Part shown: one piece after another, positions 1-10,539 of the stretch
How the letters are laid out: every line of letters begins with the position of its first letter
Position numbering within the stretch: the stretch's first letter is position 1
Assembly (NCBI GenBank): GCA_036785325.1
Contig: JAXIVH010000016.1
Span: 3,759,243 to 3,823,242 of the forward strand
Length of the DNA: 64,000 bases
Reading direction: 5' to 3'
Source: Urophycis tenuis
Lineage: Eukaryota > Chordata > Actinopteri > Gadiformes > Phycidae
Program-made: the position numbers and the translations under genes
Notes under the pieces: model-generated
Databases searched by the model: none
Seen by the model: only the letters and a program-made list of their open reading frames with translations
What the model was told of the DNA's origin: nothing

Positions 1-75
1 TTCTGATCAATCATTCATGCATAGCCTGCTTCACCAATAAAAAGAGACAGTCCATTGTTATTTTTAAAACGAACA

Positions 76-81
76 TTTATT
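76..81 (-). terminator. Poly(A) signal AATAAA of the DUF4806 gene
   Basis: AATAAA on the minus strand lies 27 bases past the TAA stop at 110-108, the expected place for 3' end formation of a compact transposon-like gene. Confidence 0.55.
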
Positions 82-107
82 TTAATGAAAGTAGCCTAAA
101 AAAAACA

Positions 108-223
108 TTAACTCCGCCTTTGGCGGCCACCATCCCGGTCGGCACTCAGCCGTAGCCAATTCTTCATGGCCGTCTCCACCTCGGCCTCGGTGAAGTTGCC
201 CACTGGGTTGGCCAACACAGCGC

Positions 224-286
<63 letters not shown>

Positions 287-3201
287 GGTGTGTGGGGGGG
301 GGGGGGGGTCGGGGTCAATGGCCTATAGGCTACTGGACTGGAGGAGTGGCGTCACACAAACACGTTAATCTTCATAGAGAGATTTTGGGAAAAGCACTAA
401 CGATGGAGATGGTGGCCTGCACACCCTGAAAAGTCTGTCAGCTACTGTATTTCAAGAATAATCCCTTTTAGGCTGTGGAAAAGTGCAACACTGTCACAAT
501 TGCTTTTCCACTAAACAGAAAAGCATGAACATAAATCAGCCAAGTCCATGGAGAAGGAGCTTTGCAAATTTTATATGATGACACTTTGTATGGAAACTTT
601 TTGAAGGAAAAATGTCATTTTGGTTAAAGTTATGAGCCAAACAAAAGGAAAAAAGCTGTAATAAGCAGTTTAAATAACAGTATACGAGTAGCCAAAAAAA
701 GTATTCATTTCAGGACAATATAATAATTGAATGGGGGCAGGTTGTTGTTTCAGGCCATATGGAAATGTATAAATGACTGCATGCATGTCATTGGTTATAA
801 GGACTTACTGAGAAGAGCGTGGTGAATGGACATAGACCTCAGCCCTGTCTTTTCCCCTCTACCGCACCAGTTCAGCTGGGTGGCCAGGTTTTGGCTGATG
901 GCCTTGGAGCACACTCTCCAGACTGTCTCCTTTACATTCTTGCCCCCACACAGTGACAGTTTGTTGATCTGTGAAGTGAAATAAACCCAACACCTCAGTT
1001 TCAACACCTGCTGCATGATTATCTGACAATAAAATGTTCATTGTTTGCATTTGTGAGACACGGATGAGAATTACCACTTTTGTCCTGAAGGCGCTATCTT
1101 TCAGACGCCGGTCAAAATGATGGAGGTCATTTATGGTGACCAATGGCAGCATTGGCAGATCTATGTCCTCTCTGGCCCCTGGGTGTCTACTCTGGAGCAG
1201 TTTAATTATGTGGTCCATCTTCAAATGGAGTTCCCCCACCTGCTCCATGAGGAACTTTTCGACAGCTGCAGAAAGCACAGGATGAAAATGTGCATGCGGG
1301 TAGAATTGGCCTATATTAATACAAACTCAACACAATTTCACTGACAACAGAAACCTTGACCATACCTGTACATGCAGTTTGGGCTGCTGCACGCGTTTGA
1401 TCTGTGGAGGTGGGATGGAAAGAGTTTAGCAACAGAGACAGGGACAGAGTCCAGAATCAATGCAAATAAAATATTACACACTGTAAGCAGCTTTAAGCTC
1501 TAATGCAGCTTACTTTGTTGATCTCCTGGGATCACGCTTCTGGTTACTAAAAAATGAAATGGAAAAAGATAGACAGAAGACCAAGACAGATTTTAAAGGT
1601 TTCTCTTAAACAGTTCAGGTCTCTAGTGTCTCATAGTGTCTCTTTTTTGAACCGCTTACAAGCTACAGACTGTGCCTCTGTTTATTAACTTACATTCAGG
1701 AAGGTTGTCCTCTGTTTCGTCTTCATCGATCGCTAAAAATACACAGAAAAAGACTTTGATACCACAAAAAAAAGGAGAAAAAAACAAAGTGTATTGTGTG
1801 TATGAGTGTGTGTCTCAGCTTACATTCAGGACGGGTGCCTATATCGCTCCAATTTATTGTTGTTACTGTAAAAAAAAATACAAACACAGTGAAACCCTCA
1901 AATATAGCAGGCTTGGTGCTCTTAAAACATGTGTGGCATATGTAGGCTATAGAAACTTACAATCCCCATGAGATGCCCTGTGCTCCACAGTCCTACTCAC
2001 TGACTCTACCGCTGTAATGGAGATATACAAGTTCAAGGTACATGCCGTGTAAGTTGTACACATTGCCTGTGCTTCTGCTCATTGTGTGTGTTCATCTGTA
2101 AAGAAAACGTACTTTCTCTTAGTGTAGAGAGCTCCTCCAGAGCAGCACCACCTGGCAAGTTGTTCTGCACCTTTCTTCTCACTGTCAGTTCAAGAAAACA
2201 GAAAGATTAAAAGGATCAACCACAACTTTAACGTTGAATCAACATCTGATGCTTGTATGTGAGAAGCACAGCATTATTATAAAAGTTCTTACCAGGCTTG
2301 CTCACGTGATAAGGAGAGGCTAGACAAGTTATAAAAAATAAAATAAAAAACAATTTCATTTAAATTTCCCCATCAGGCACAATAACATTTGCCATCTTAT
2401 AATTCAGCTCATTAAGGGACACACAGTGACAAAATAGTTATCCTACTTACCACCTATGTTAATGGAAAGAGGAGGAGGAGGAGGAGGGGCTGTTGAGGAT
2501 TTGGGAGGTTGGGTTTTTTTCTTTTTGGGCAGGGGTGGGCTTTGGTCAGGGGATGATGGTGGTGATGGCGATGCAGATCTTAGTCGAGATGGTCTAAAAT
2601 AAGTGAACATTAAGTTTACAAATGTCAGTTTTTTACATTGCTTATAAAACAGATGTGATGCTGTCACTACAAAAATAATTATTAAAAAGCCATGCTTACT
2701 TTCTCTTTGTTCTCGCCACTTCTTCCTCCTCCCTGTCGGTATTTAAATCCGAGGTGTGGCACGATTTGTTCCACCACCTTGTTAGAATCTCAAAACTGTC
2801 TGTTTAAGTACATATTACCAACTAGTTGTACTCAAAACATATAGACAATAACAATTAAAATGACCAACACAAGAAAACCATAACCCTCCACTATCACCCT
2901 TACTTGTTTCAGACAGGACCCTGCATGAGTACTGTCTCCAGCCCTTTGCTGGGTCTGGCCTTGTCCCTTTTCTTACAGTCTGCAAAATTTTAAAAGAGTC
3001 CTTGAAAGGAGGCCACCACGCCAGTCCTCTCTCATGGTTTCCTGGGTGATAAAACATAATTTTTAGCTTGAAGTTCACTACCAATCATTTTCAGTGTTGA
3101 AAACAGCAGAATACCCATTCTGTCTGGTTTTTACCTGAAAACCACTCCTTCGCAATGGGCCCGCTTGTGCCCTCATCAAAAACTACCAGGAGGTAGCTTT
3201 C
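108..3201 (-). CDS. DUF4806-domain protein, multi-exon, transposon-associated
   Basis: The function of this family is unknown. Well-supported exons (minus strand) are 3201-3135, 3041-2904, 968-809 and 223-108; 1265-1075 is good. About 2735-2702 and 2594-2451 are likely. Several short exons between about 2155 and 1365 (for example 1734-1693 and 1400-1365) are tentative. The N-terminal part reads SYLLVVFDEG then GLAWWPPFKDSFKI, the opening module seen in DUF4806 proteins. It is followed by basic and proline-rich linkers (KKKKTQPPKS) and an acidic exon (DEDETEDNLPE). The C-terminal DUF4806 core reads NKLSLCGGKNVKETVWR, then LATQLNWCGRGEKTGLR, then ETAMKNWLRLSADRDGGR and a stop. Phases join across 3135/3041, 1075/968 and 809/223 (LLS-AVLANP). 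It lies just downstream of the transposase gene on the same strand, so it is probably the second gene of the same mobile unit. The 3' splice site of the last exon is made by a (TG)n tract. An initiating ATG was not found in the 3201 exon; see 5490-5540. Confidence 0.7.
225..308. repeat. (CA)n microsatellite followed by poly-G
   Basis: An uninterrupted CA array runs to about 284 and a G homopolymer covers about 294-308. On the minus strand the array reads (TG)n and ends in TAG, which is the acceptor of the last DUF4806 exon at 223. Confidence 0.95.
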
Positions 3202-3428
3202 CTGCAAAACACTTTGAAATCACACATTGGGCACATCTATTCAATTGTATTTTATAAAAACACAAAAGCATCATTTAAAACTACACAACCTAATATGTGC
3301 AAAACAAAATTGCATACATACATAAACTATTTTACACCGTTACCTTATGTAAATTCTACTGGACTAACAGGGTTGATTTTTTGTAAGAAGAAACACAGAG
3401 GCAGCAGTAGATTCACAATTATTAATAT

Positions 3429-3434
3429 TTTATT
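3429..3434 (-). terminator. Poly(A) signal AATAAA after the transposase frame
   Basis: AATAAA on the minus strand lies 68 bases beyond the stop codon at 3502. It suggests that the transposase transcript ends before the DUF4806 exons unless this signal is skipped. Confidence 0.45.
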
Positions 3435-3440
3435 TTATAT

Positions 3441-3486
3441 ACACACTCACGCACGCACACACGCACACACACACACACACACACAC
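3441..3486. repeat. Compound CA microsatellite
   Basis: CACA/CGCA repeats lie between the transposase stop codon and its poly(A) signal, so they fall in the presumed 3' UTR. Confidence 0.9.
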
Positions 3487-3501
3487 AGGGGGGAATAAAA
3501 G

Positions 3502-5427
3502 TCAGGTGGCATGAACCAGTGGCATGGCAACAAACTGATGCCCATGGGGAAGCACAAAAAGTTTGTGTTGAATTTCTGCTACACTGCACAAACGTGTGTT
3601 TTCCGAGAGTCTGTCCAGCAAAAAGATCCCCAGGGATTCGGATGGCACAGGGTAGCTGAAAAAACTCTCCTGCTTCTTGAATGTAGAATAGACTACATAA
3701 ATGTCCTCCTGCATTGTGATTATGTTTCGGATTTTGGCCACTTTTCCCTCTATGCTGGCGTAACAGTTTGCCTTGTCCAATTTCAGACTAAAGTCTTTGC
3801 TTTTGTACACAGAGTACTGGACAGCATCTGAACACATCGGTGGCAGTGGACCATTTAGGTGTTCCCCTTTCAATCCTAGGTCCACCACCTTTGGCACTGG
3901 GTTAGGCCTACTACCCTGCTCCAGAATGCGCTTCACCACCTGGGAGCAAGGCGATTGGGGTTTTCGAACCATTTTTTTCAAGGTTTTCATGAAGTTCTCA
4001 AATTTGAATGCGCTGAAGGAATTCAAATTTCCATGCAGCTTCACATCATTTGCCAGATGCACAAGGTTGTGGACATTGTACGACATGTATGTGTCTCCAT
4101 ACACCTCGCGGAAGTGCTGCACAAAGAGAAGAAGTGCACTGTTGGCGCAGTCAAAGTGTGCAGCAAGCAGCTTGTCATTTGACAGGATGAGGATTCCCAC
4201 AAAGAGCAGCAGGAAGTGCTGGTATATGGAGGAGTGCAGCACTGACTGGAAGAGCACAGGCCCGGTGTACAACAGTAGCTGCCTGAACTCTGACGCCTTC
4301 CACCTGTCGATCTCCCTGAGAGTCCTTGGCCTCCGATTGAATTCAGCTGGTGTCCACGCCCTTGTACTCTCAAGGCCCTCCGACAGGGAGTCGACTTGTC
4401 GGCTCGACAGCCTGCATGCCAATGGACCCTTAAGCCACAGGTGCACCAGACGCCTCATCACTCCCAAGCACACAAGGTGCATGAAGTCCAGCGGGAAACC
4501 ACTAACCAGGCCCAAAGAGGTGGCAAGGAGGGGTGAGGAGCCAAGGTGATGTCCCTCATCTGACATATTGATGAAGTCCTCATCTTGACGGAGGGATGCA
4601 TTGGTTTCGGGGAAAACTATGCGATGATTCAGGTATTCCCCTTCCTGCGTGCATTTCTCACACCCCGAATACCCTGTGTGACCCTTGACGCACTTTAGGA
4701 ATGCACGTGCTGGTGCATCACACACCATGGCCTGCAACTTAAGCCGCAAGTTCATGCCATTGAATTTGAAGCCCTTCTCCATGTTGTTGACATCTTGAAT
4801 GAAGTCCTCCATGTACTCATGAAGAGCAGGCCTCCCATTCCCAGAAAAAAGGGTGATGACAAACGGGCTGTGGGTGGGGAGGTTCTGAATGTAACTCAGT
4901 ATGGGCCAAAACTGCATGGAGGAACTTTTGAACAGGGGTAAGCCATCCACATTAACCTGGAGATCAAGGCACATTCCTTCACTCAGGGCACTTTGATGGG
5001 CCTCCAGTGTCGCCGTCATTGACGGCAGGATACCGAAGTGGAAGTACGTCCCGCCAGCCTTGTTCTTCACATCCATTGCCTCTGATCTCTTTGTTTTCAG
5101 GAGAGTGCGGGGATCTGCTGGCAGTGATGGATGGTGGGATTGTAGGATCTTCAGCAGTTTCCCCAGGGCAGAGTGAGGGATATTTTCACTGACAGCCCAT
5201 GCAGCCAATGCCTCTCCCAGGTCTCCATCATCGGAGTCTGAGGGGGAGTCCGACTCAGAGTACTCATCAGCACCTTCCAGCTCCACCTCCATGTCAGCAC
5301 CTGCCAGCTCCATCTCTTCAAAACCCTCTCCATCACCGACAAGCTCCTCCTCATGGGTGTTAATGGCCTCGAGCTGTCGTTGGACAATTGCCTTGGATTT
5401 TCGCTTCCAGGTCCAATATGAAGCCAT
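3502..5427 (-). CDS. EnSpm/CACTA-like (tnp2-type) transposase, intact frame
   Basis: This is a single uninterrupted frame of 641 codons. I start it at the ATG at 5427 (MASYWTWKRKSK), because TTTTAG just upstream looks like a 3' splice site; a seven-codon longer frame from 5448 is possible. The N-terminus is basic, then an acidic stretch (about residues 30-75, EEMELAGADMEVELEG and a D/S-rich run). The central core has a zinc-ribbon-like CEKCTQEGEY, then FPLDFMHLVCLGVMRRL, which matches the conserved Asp-x-Met-His segment of animal transposase-domain proteins of the tnp2/EnSpm type. The C-terminal third (HNLVHLANDVKLHGNL...KFENFMKTLK) matches the tail of the same superfamily. The catalytic acidic residues cannot be assigned without an alignment. 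There are no stops or frameshifts, so it is recent or under selection. It may be a live transposon gene or a domesticated one. The family call is from remembered motifs and is not certain. Confidence 0.65.
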   Translation of the reverse strand: MASYWTWKRKSKAIVQRQLEAINTHEEELVGDGEGFEEMELAGADMEVELEGADEYSESDSPSDSDDGDLGEALAAWAVSENIPHSALGKLLKILQSHHPSLPADPRTLLKTKRSEAMDVKNKAGGTYFHFGILPSMTATLEAHQSALSEGMCLDLQVNVDGLPLFKSSSMQFWPILSYIQNLPTHSPFVITLFSGNGRPALHEYMEDFIQDVNNMEKGFKFNGMNLRLKLQAMVCDAPARAFLKCVKGHTGYSGCEKCTQEGEYLNHRIVFPETNASLRQDEDFINMSDEGHHLGSSPLLATSLGLVSGFPLDFMHLVCLGVMRRLVHLWLKGPLACRLSSRQVDSLSEGLESTRAWTPAEFNRRPRTLREIDRWKASEFRQLLLYTGPVLFQSVLHSSIYQHFLLLFVGILILSNDKLLAAHFDCANSALLLFVQHFREVYGDTYMSYNVHNLVHLANDVKLHGNLNSFSAFKFENFMKTLKKMVRKPQSPCSQVVKRILEQGSRPNPVPKVVDLGLKGEHLNGPLPPMCSDAVQYSVYKSKDFSLKLDKANCYASIEGKVAKIRNIITMQEDIYVVYSTFKKQESFFSYPVPSESLGIFLLDRLSENTRLCSVAEIQHKLFVLPHGHQFVAMPLVHAT

Positions 5428-5489
5428 TCTAAAACAGGAAAGGAACACAAAGACAACACAATTTTGTAAGTGAAGGGGAAACTACATAC

Positions 5490-5540
5490 CTTGATTGGAT
5501 TGGACGAGTGAGGACCACCAGGGAAGTCTTGACTCATCAT
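5490..5540 (-). CDS. Possible shared first exon (17 codons)
   Basis: An ATG at 5540 opens 17 codons (MMSQDFPGGPHSSNPIK) ending at a consensus donor CAAG|GTATG at 5490/5489. The exon ends in phase 0. It is therefore compatible with the phase-0 start of the DUF4806 exon at 3201. Spliced instead to the acceptor at 5429, it would act as a leader, because the transposase has its own ATG there. Alternative use of one leader would resemble the alternative splicing of plant En/Spm. Inferred from sequence only. Confidence 0.4.
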
Positions 5541-5669
5541 TGTCTGTGGAACAGGATATAGTGGATTACGCTACTTTTTTATAAATATAAAAATATATTT
5601 TTATATATTGTTATATTTTATTTGGGTTTTATTTTTGGGTTATTTTAACAGCATGTTTTGTATAGGGAG

Positions 5670-5702
<33 letters not shown>

Positions 5703-5763
5703 GTTATTGTTGTTATTATAGGGTGAACATTGGTAAAGTGGGACAATTTGTGAAATTTCAGGT
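5541..5763. other. AT-rich gap with TTA microsatellite
   Basis: AT-rich DNA with a short (TTA)n run near 5671-5702. No coding signal is visible. It lies between the transposon leader exon and the duplicated motif at 5764. Confidence 0.7.
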
Positions 5764-5833
5764 TATCCAAGTCGGCCATATTGATTACGTCACATGGGTA
5801 TCCAAGTCGGCCATGTTGATTACGTCACATGCA
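5764..5833. promoter_or_regulatory. Duplicated 35-bp GGCCAT/TTACGTCA motif
   Basis: Two tandem 35-bp copies (5764-5798 and 5799-5833) differ at very few positions. Each carries CGGCCAT (YY1-like core) and TTACGTCA (CRE/ATF-like). A third copy of TCCAAGTCGGCC lies inverted at 6257-6270. The pair sits about 70 bases before ATGGCG|GTAAGTG near 5900, so a promoter is plausible, but a transposon terminus is equally possible given the inverted copy. Confidence 0.45.
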
Positions 5834-5839
5834 CCAACG

Positions 5840-6635
5840 TGAACAGCAGCGTTTTTACCACACATTCAAATAAAGGTTTTTACTGACCGTAGACCAACGT
5901 TATGGCGGTAAGTGAAAATACATGCTTGTATGCTCATAACGACATTACTTCGTTGACCCTGTCGCACAATGATCCACTGGTTAAAATATCTATGACTTGC
6001 ATGTTGTATAACGTAAGATAGATAGATACGGTAGATAAAAGCAGTGTTATCTTGTCAATTTAACTTTAGCTGGCGATAGCTTTTTCCAACCGCATGCAAA
6101 GATGTTTATTGTGAAATTGAGTTCATGCTGTGTTTGTCCCGCTGTACAAAACTACACGTATATTTCCCGTTTCAAACATTTATGCAAGATTAGTGTGTGT
6201 GAGCTTGACTGAGTAGCCTTTCGCTGCAGCCTACGGCCTTTCGACGTTTGAGCATGTGGCCGACTTGGATGTGGGCGGAGTTGGATATCCAACAGCGAAA
6301 GGCCGCAGGCTGCAGCGGCAAGTACTTGGCTTGACTGTTGATGCGTGGTTGAGTGATTCGAGTGTGACGGTAAAGTGAACCCGTTGGAAATAGCTCCGTC
6401 TTGTCCTTCAATCTTTTCTTGTACTTATACTAGTCATTTCAAGTCTAGTACAGAACAGATCACAATAGCCTTACAGAAGTGTCATGTTTTTTTTTTCTCC
6501 AGTCTTCATGTGAGCTATTCTCAGACTCATGAATGAAGTGCTGCGGAGAAGCACAACCTAGCAAAGGAACGGACGCTATCAATTCACTACAATGGGGAGT
6601 TATCAGAATTTCTTGTAGTAGCCATGATGACTTGA
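5840..6635 (+). other. Possible spliced, probably non-coding transcription unit
   Basis: Two candidate exon boundaries are visible. The first is ATGGCG|GTAAGTG near 5900. The second is TTTTTTCTCCAG at about 6492-6501, opening an exon that ends GAG|GTAAGT at about 6635. Joined, the frame hits a stop after 11 codons, so any product is likely non-coding or 5' UTR. A further acceptor CTCTCCAG|ATGAATGG lies near 8081, just before the Tc1 insertion. No homology was recognised. Confidence 0.3.
6222..6317. repeat. Imperfect 22-bp inverted repeat, 52-bp spacer
   Basis: Arms 6222-6243 and 6296-6317 (CGCTGCAGCC..GGCCTTTCG) are almost perfect reverse complements. The spacer contains the inverted copy of the 5764 motif. 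It looks like a decayed MITE end or a cruciform. Confidence 0.7.
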
Positions 6636-8177
6636 GGTAAGTTTAGATAAGTTAACTTTAATTAATATTAAAACGTTGGACCGATATCGATACGTCCTTG
6701 GACTGATTAGTGTTATCCTACTTCAATCAGCCACTTGATATCTATCTAGTGTTCATGGAAGTGCTGCATTTGGACTGTTTAATGGGTATTGGCTAACGTT
6801 AGTTCGCTATGACAACTCGATTGCCTCAGTAACTCGATTGCCCAAGGGACTCGTACACTCTACATTCAACATTAATCGTAAATGCCAATGTTAAGGTTAT
6901 TCATGACATTTATCTACATGTCATGTGTTATAGTGCGCCATCAGTGTGTGTGATTGTGTAATGTTAACATTAGTTTGAGCTGTGAAGTTAACGTTACCGT
7001 TTATAAATGAGCTCGCGCAACCATCTTAAATAACCGTTGACGTGTAATAGCTAACGTTAACATTAGCCAACTTTAACTGTAACAGGATCTTAACTTAGTC
7101 ACTCACCTTTTGAGTAATACGACGATGAAATCTGATCTATCTAAGACTACCTAAAGTTATCTAACTATATACTAGCTTGCCTAAAACGATCTTTGAAACT
7201 AAACTATCTAAGTGTAAACTATCTAACGTTAGTATAAGACTATCTAAGAAAAAGTAAAATTACCTATACTATCAATGATGTACAAAAAAAACAAAACATA
7301 AAACCTAAAAAACTTAATAAATACCTATGATTAAAAATCTATCTAAATATATACAGTAGATATGTCTCTTTGTAATTATATGCTCGTTAAATATTTTCTC
7401 CGTCCGTCTCTTTGTAACCACCACCAACGTCTGCATAGATTGACCGGTATCTAAGGGCTATGTAGTGACGGCTGGTAGACTAGCGCGAGACCTCTTGTTA
7501 ACAGCCTTGGTGATGGACACTGTCGTTTAAAAAAAAAAAAAAAAAAAAGCAAGAGCGATTGTCTGTACCACCTCGTTTACAAAACGCATTCCAGAACGGA
7601 AATGTACTATATTGTTGTTACCTGCAGTGTGCTGTTATTTTGACTAGTTGTCAGTTGAATAGTTTACATCAAAATATGTGATTTGGGAAGTGCTGGGGGT
7701 GATTCAGTGGAGCTAAGGACAGCTGATGTTACTGAAGGGACAGAATAGGACAGTTCTGCTTTCCTGCAAGAAAAGACAGGACCACGTGGAACAAATGGAT
7801 AACTGACAACATGAGACTAAATACAGTCTTACAGCTACATCTATTGCCCATGTATGACAATGTAAGCCTTGAGACTAGCTATAGACATGCAGTCTTATTT
7901 TTATACAGCACAGTAGGTGATGACAGCCTTTTCATTCTCAACAGAACACTGATAGTCACTGCATTGAGCTGTGATCACTGGTACACTGGTAGCAGCAAAT
8001 GCATAATTGTCAACATCTGTTTTTTTTTTCTAGTAAAAGTAAAAACGTTTTACCTTTTTCTTTTGTTTTCCCTCTCCAGATGAATGGTCCATCTCCCTCT
8101 TGTCACTCCACCACATCCAGTGATTGTCATCTGATGCCACTCTTCGCGTCACAAATGCTTGGTATGCTTGCTATATA
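6636..8177. other. Non-coding, AT-rich DNA
   Basis: There are no convincing coding exons. Many CTATCTAA-like degenerate runs lie at about 7130-7350, and a 20-base A homopolymer at 7528-7547 could be a retroposon tail. A candidate exon begins after CTCTCCAG at about 8081. Confidence 0.6.
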
Positions 8178-9460
8178 CAGTGCCGCTCGAAAGTATGTGA
8201 ACCCCTTGAACAGTTTAGAATTTTCTGTTGTTTTACCATGATTTTCCTATTTTATCATCACCAGTTTTACAAATATGAAATGTCAGGTTTATGTTTATCA
8301 TTCCATGTACTTGTTTAGAGGGAATTGTGTGAGTAGCCAAAAAACTACATGAAACATGGAATTAGTGTATGTGCAAAAGTAAGTGAACCCCCATCTGCAT
8401 TGGTAAAGTCAAGTAGGTAACCGGCTCAGATGAAACACATTTGGGTGCTTAACTAGTCAATTAAGCAAACCGATCAAATGAGACATCCTTAGGAAAAGGG
8501 TTGGGCAACACAGATTAATAGAGAGAGGAAAAATGTACATGGGTTCTTTTCTTGGTATGCAGTGATGGCTTTTCTCCAAACAAAGCGGTTTTGATTGTGA
8601 CCAAATAATTCCACCTTGGACCTCCAAAAGGCCTCTGATTTGTCCAAGGGTTCTCTGGCACAGTTGAAAGAGGCAGCTTTGTTCTTTCTTGAGAGCAGAG
8701 GCCTTCTTCAAGCAACCTCCCATGAATGTCTTGTCTATTCAGTTTTCATCTGATTGTAGACCCATGTACAAATACCCCAGATGCTGCCAGAGAGGTCTGA
8801 AACTCTTTGGAGGTGATGTGTGGGTTGGCTTTTACCTGATTTATTGTTCTTCTGGTGGTTCTGGGTGATAGTCTTGATGGGTGTCCATGTCTAGGCAGAG
8901 TTGCAGTCATGTTGAATGCCCTCCATTTGTAAATGATTTGTCTTACAGTGGATGGATGGAGCTGGAATCTTTTGGAGATGGTCTTATAGCTTTCCCCAGA
9001 CTGATGGGCTATCAGTACCTTCTTCCTGATGTCCTCGGATATCTCCTTTCCTCTCGGCATTGTTGATCTGTGTGGGTACACTTTGGCACTACAGTACATT
9101 GATTGGTTTCCTCTATCTATTAATCTGTGTTGCCCAACCCTTTTCCTAAGGATGTCTCATTTGATCGGTTTGCTTAATTGACTAGTTAAGCACCCAAATG
9201 TGTTTCATCTGAGCCGGTTACCTACTTGACTTTACCAATGCAGCTGGAGGTTCATTTACTTTTGCACATACTCTAATTCCATGTTTCATGTAGTTTTTTG
9301 GCTACTCACACAATTCCATCTAAACAAGTACATGGAATGATAAACATAAACCTGACATTTCATGTATGTAAAACTGGTGATGATAAAATAGGAAAATCAT
9401 GGTAAAACAACAGAAAATTCTAAACTGTTCAAGGGGTTCACATACTTTCGAGCAGCACTG
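8178..9460 (-). mobile_element. Tc1/mariner element with IR/DR arms, non-autonomous
   Basis: The ends read CAGTGCCGCTCGAAAGTATG (left) and the near-identical reverse complement (right), flanked by TA on the left and a TG repeat on the right. The arms are very long: about 8178-8530 matches about 9109-9460 in inverted orientation. Each arm carries an outer direct repeat (AAGTATGTGAACCCC) and an inner one (AAGTAAGTGAACCCCC, 8377-8395). This is the IR/DR arrangement of Tc1-like fish elements. The inside holds only part of a transposase, so the copy could move only with help in trans. Confidence 0.9.
8515..9060 (-). pseudogene. Tc1 transposase remnant
   Basis: From 9060, MPRGKEISEDIRKKVLIAHQ and the following paired-like helix-turn-helix (about 105 codons to 8746) are intact. 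They match the DNA-binding half of Tc1-family transposases (KTISKRFQLHPSTVRQIIYKW, then PRHGHPSRLSPRTTRR as linker/AT-hook-like). After a frame change, about 8700-8515 encodes KNKAASFNCAREPLDKSEAF and VELFGHNQNRFVWRK, the region around the first catalytic Asp. The WSDETK-type segment itself is deleted. Everything carrying the second and third catalytic acidic residues is missing, and the left arm begins instead. It is not functional. Confidence 0.85.
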
Positions 9461-9483
9461 TGTGTGTGTGTGTGTGTGTGTGT
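9459..9483. repeat. (TG)n microsatellite
   Basis: A short TG array begins at the right end of the Tc1 element and obscures the TA target duplication there. Confidence 0.9.
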
Positions 9484-9771
9484 ATTAGTTTTTTTTTTAC
9501 CATCAACCCCCTTTCTGTAACCCCACCTCCCCAGGGGGCCCGCCTCACACTTTGGTGCATTTTCTACCATCATAATTGAAATTCCCAAAGTGACTGAGAA
9601 AAACTGTAAACAAATACAGAATATTATAACCTTCATGAAGCTAAACATTTATTGTTGTTTTTTGTTTTTTTACTATGTCAATGACGCAATCTTCTCTTTT
9701 CACAGAAAGGACTGAGGACTCGAGAGCGCAGAGCATGGTCAATGTGCATGGCCTCCAGGAAATGTGTTTTA

Positions 9772-10110
9772 ATTCTTAAAATTACAGCTTGTGCGTGCAA
9801 TGTTCTTGAAATATTGATGTTTGGCCTCAAAAAAACATAGACAAGAAACATGGATCAGTGGGCCATAAGCCATCAGAAGTCTGGGGTAATGCAATAAGTA
9901 ATGCATTTTTGGAGTATGTACCCCAGGAAATACATCTTCAATGAGGGAAAGAAAAGTTGTGATCATCAAGGTAACCAGCTTTTTTTGACAATGGGGGTCA
10001 TAATGATGTCACCGATCCCTCTTAGACAGAGGTACACATCCCATGCAGGACAGTCAAGCATTTGGTTGCCAATCATCTGGCAGCAACCTAAATAGGGTCC
10101 ACTTCTCTGA
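9772..10110 (-). pseudogene. Decayed transposase-domain protein fragment
   Basis: Reading the minus strand from about 10110, MIGNQMLDCPAWDVYLCLRG is followed, after a frame break near 9970, by an open stretch ending at 9772. That stretch contains TPKMHYLLHYPRLLMAYGPL and FFEAKHQYFKNIARTSCNFK. The Lys-x-His-[FY]-x2-His-Tyr-Pro motif with the later FEAKHxYFK is typical of a large family of teleost transposase-domain proteins. The tail of the 3502-5427 protein has the same layout. The fragment lacks the N-terminal half. Confidence 0.6.
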
Positions 10111-10539
10111 GGCAGTGCCCGGAAGATGTCCACCAGGTCTTTACCTGATCAGGTATGGGTGTGGGCTTGCTGAATGGGAGGAAAATGTTGAATTTCATAA
10201 TTTAGCTGTGCCAATTTAATTTGTTTGTCTCTCACAAGCTGTCGTATATATACAATACTAGGGTCAAAATAGCGGGGATGATTCCCTCAAGATGATCGTG
10301 CATGGTAATTGTCAGATTAATTGACAATGAAAAAAATCGTTAATTGCAGCCCTATTGGTAATGTAACACCTGACCATGTCATTAAAACCAAGTCCTCTAC
10401 TGTGGATAATGTATACAATGTAAGATGGGCCACTGTCTTGTTGTTGAAACTGCACATGCAGAGGCTTTTCCAGTGTTCATGAAGATCTTATTTTATTACT
10501 TTTTTTAAACTTTTTTTTATCACTTATCCTTCTGATGTC
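10111..10539. other. No gene seen
   Basis: Unique-looking AT-rich DNA with no coding signal and no clear repeat ends. Confidence 0.6.

Noticed and set aside
3773..4549. 258-codon plus-strand frame
   Set aside because: Exact antisense of the transposase gene; no recognisable domain.
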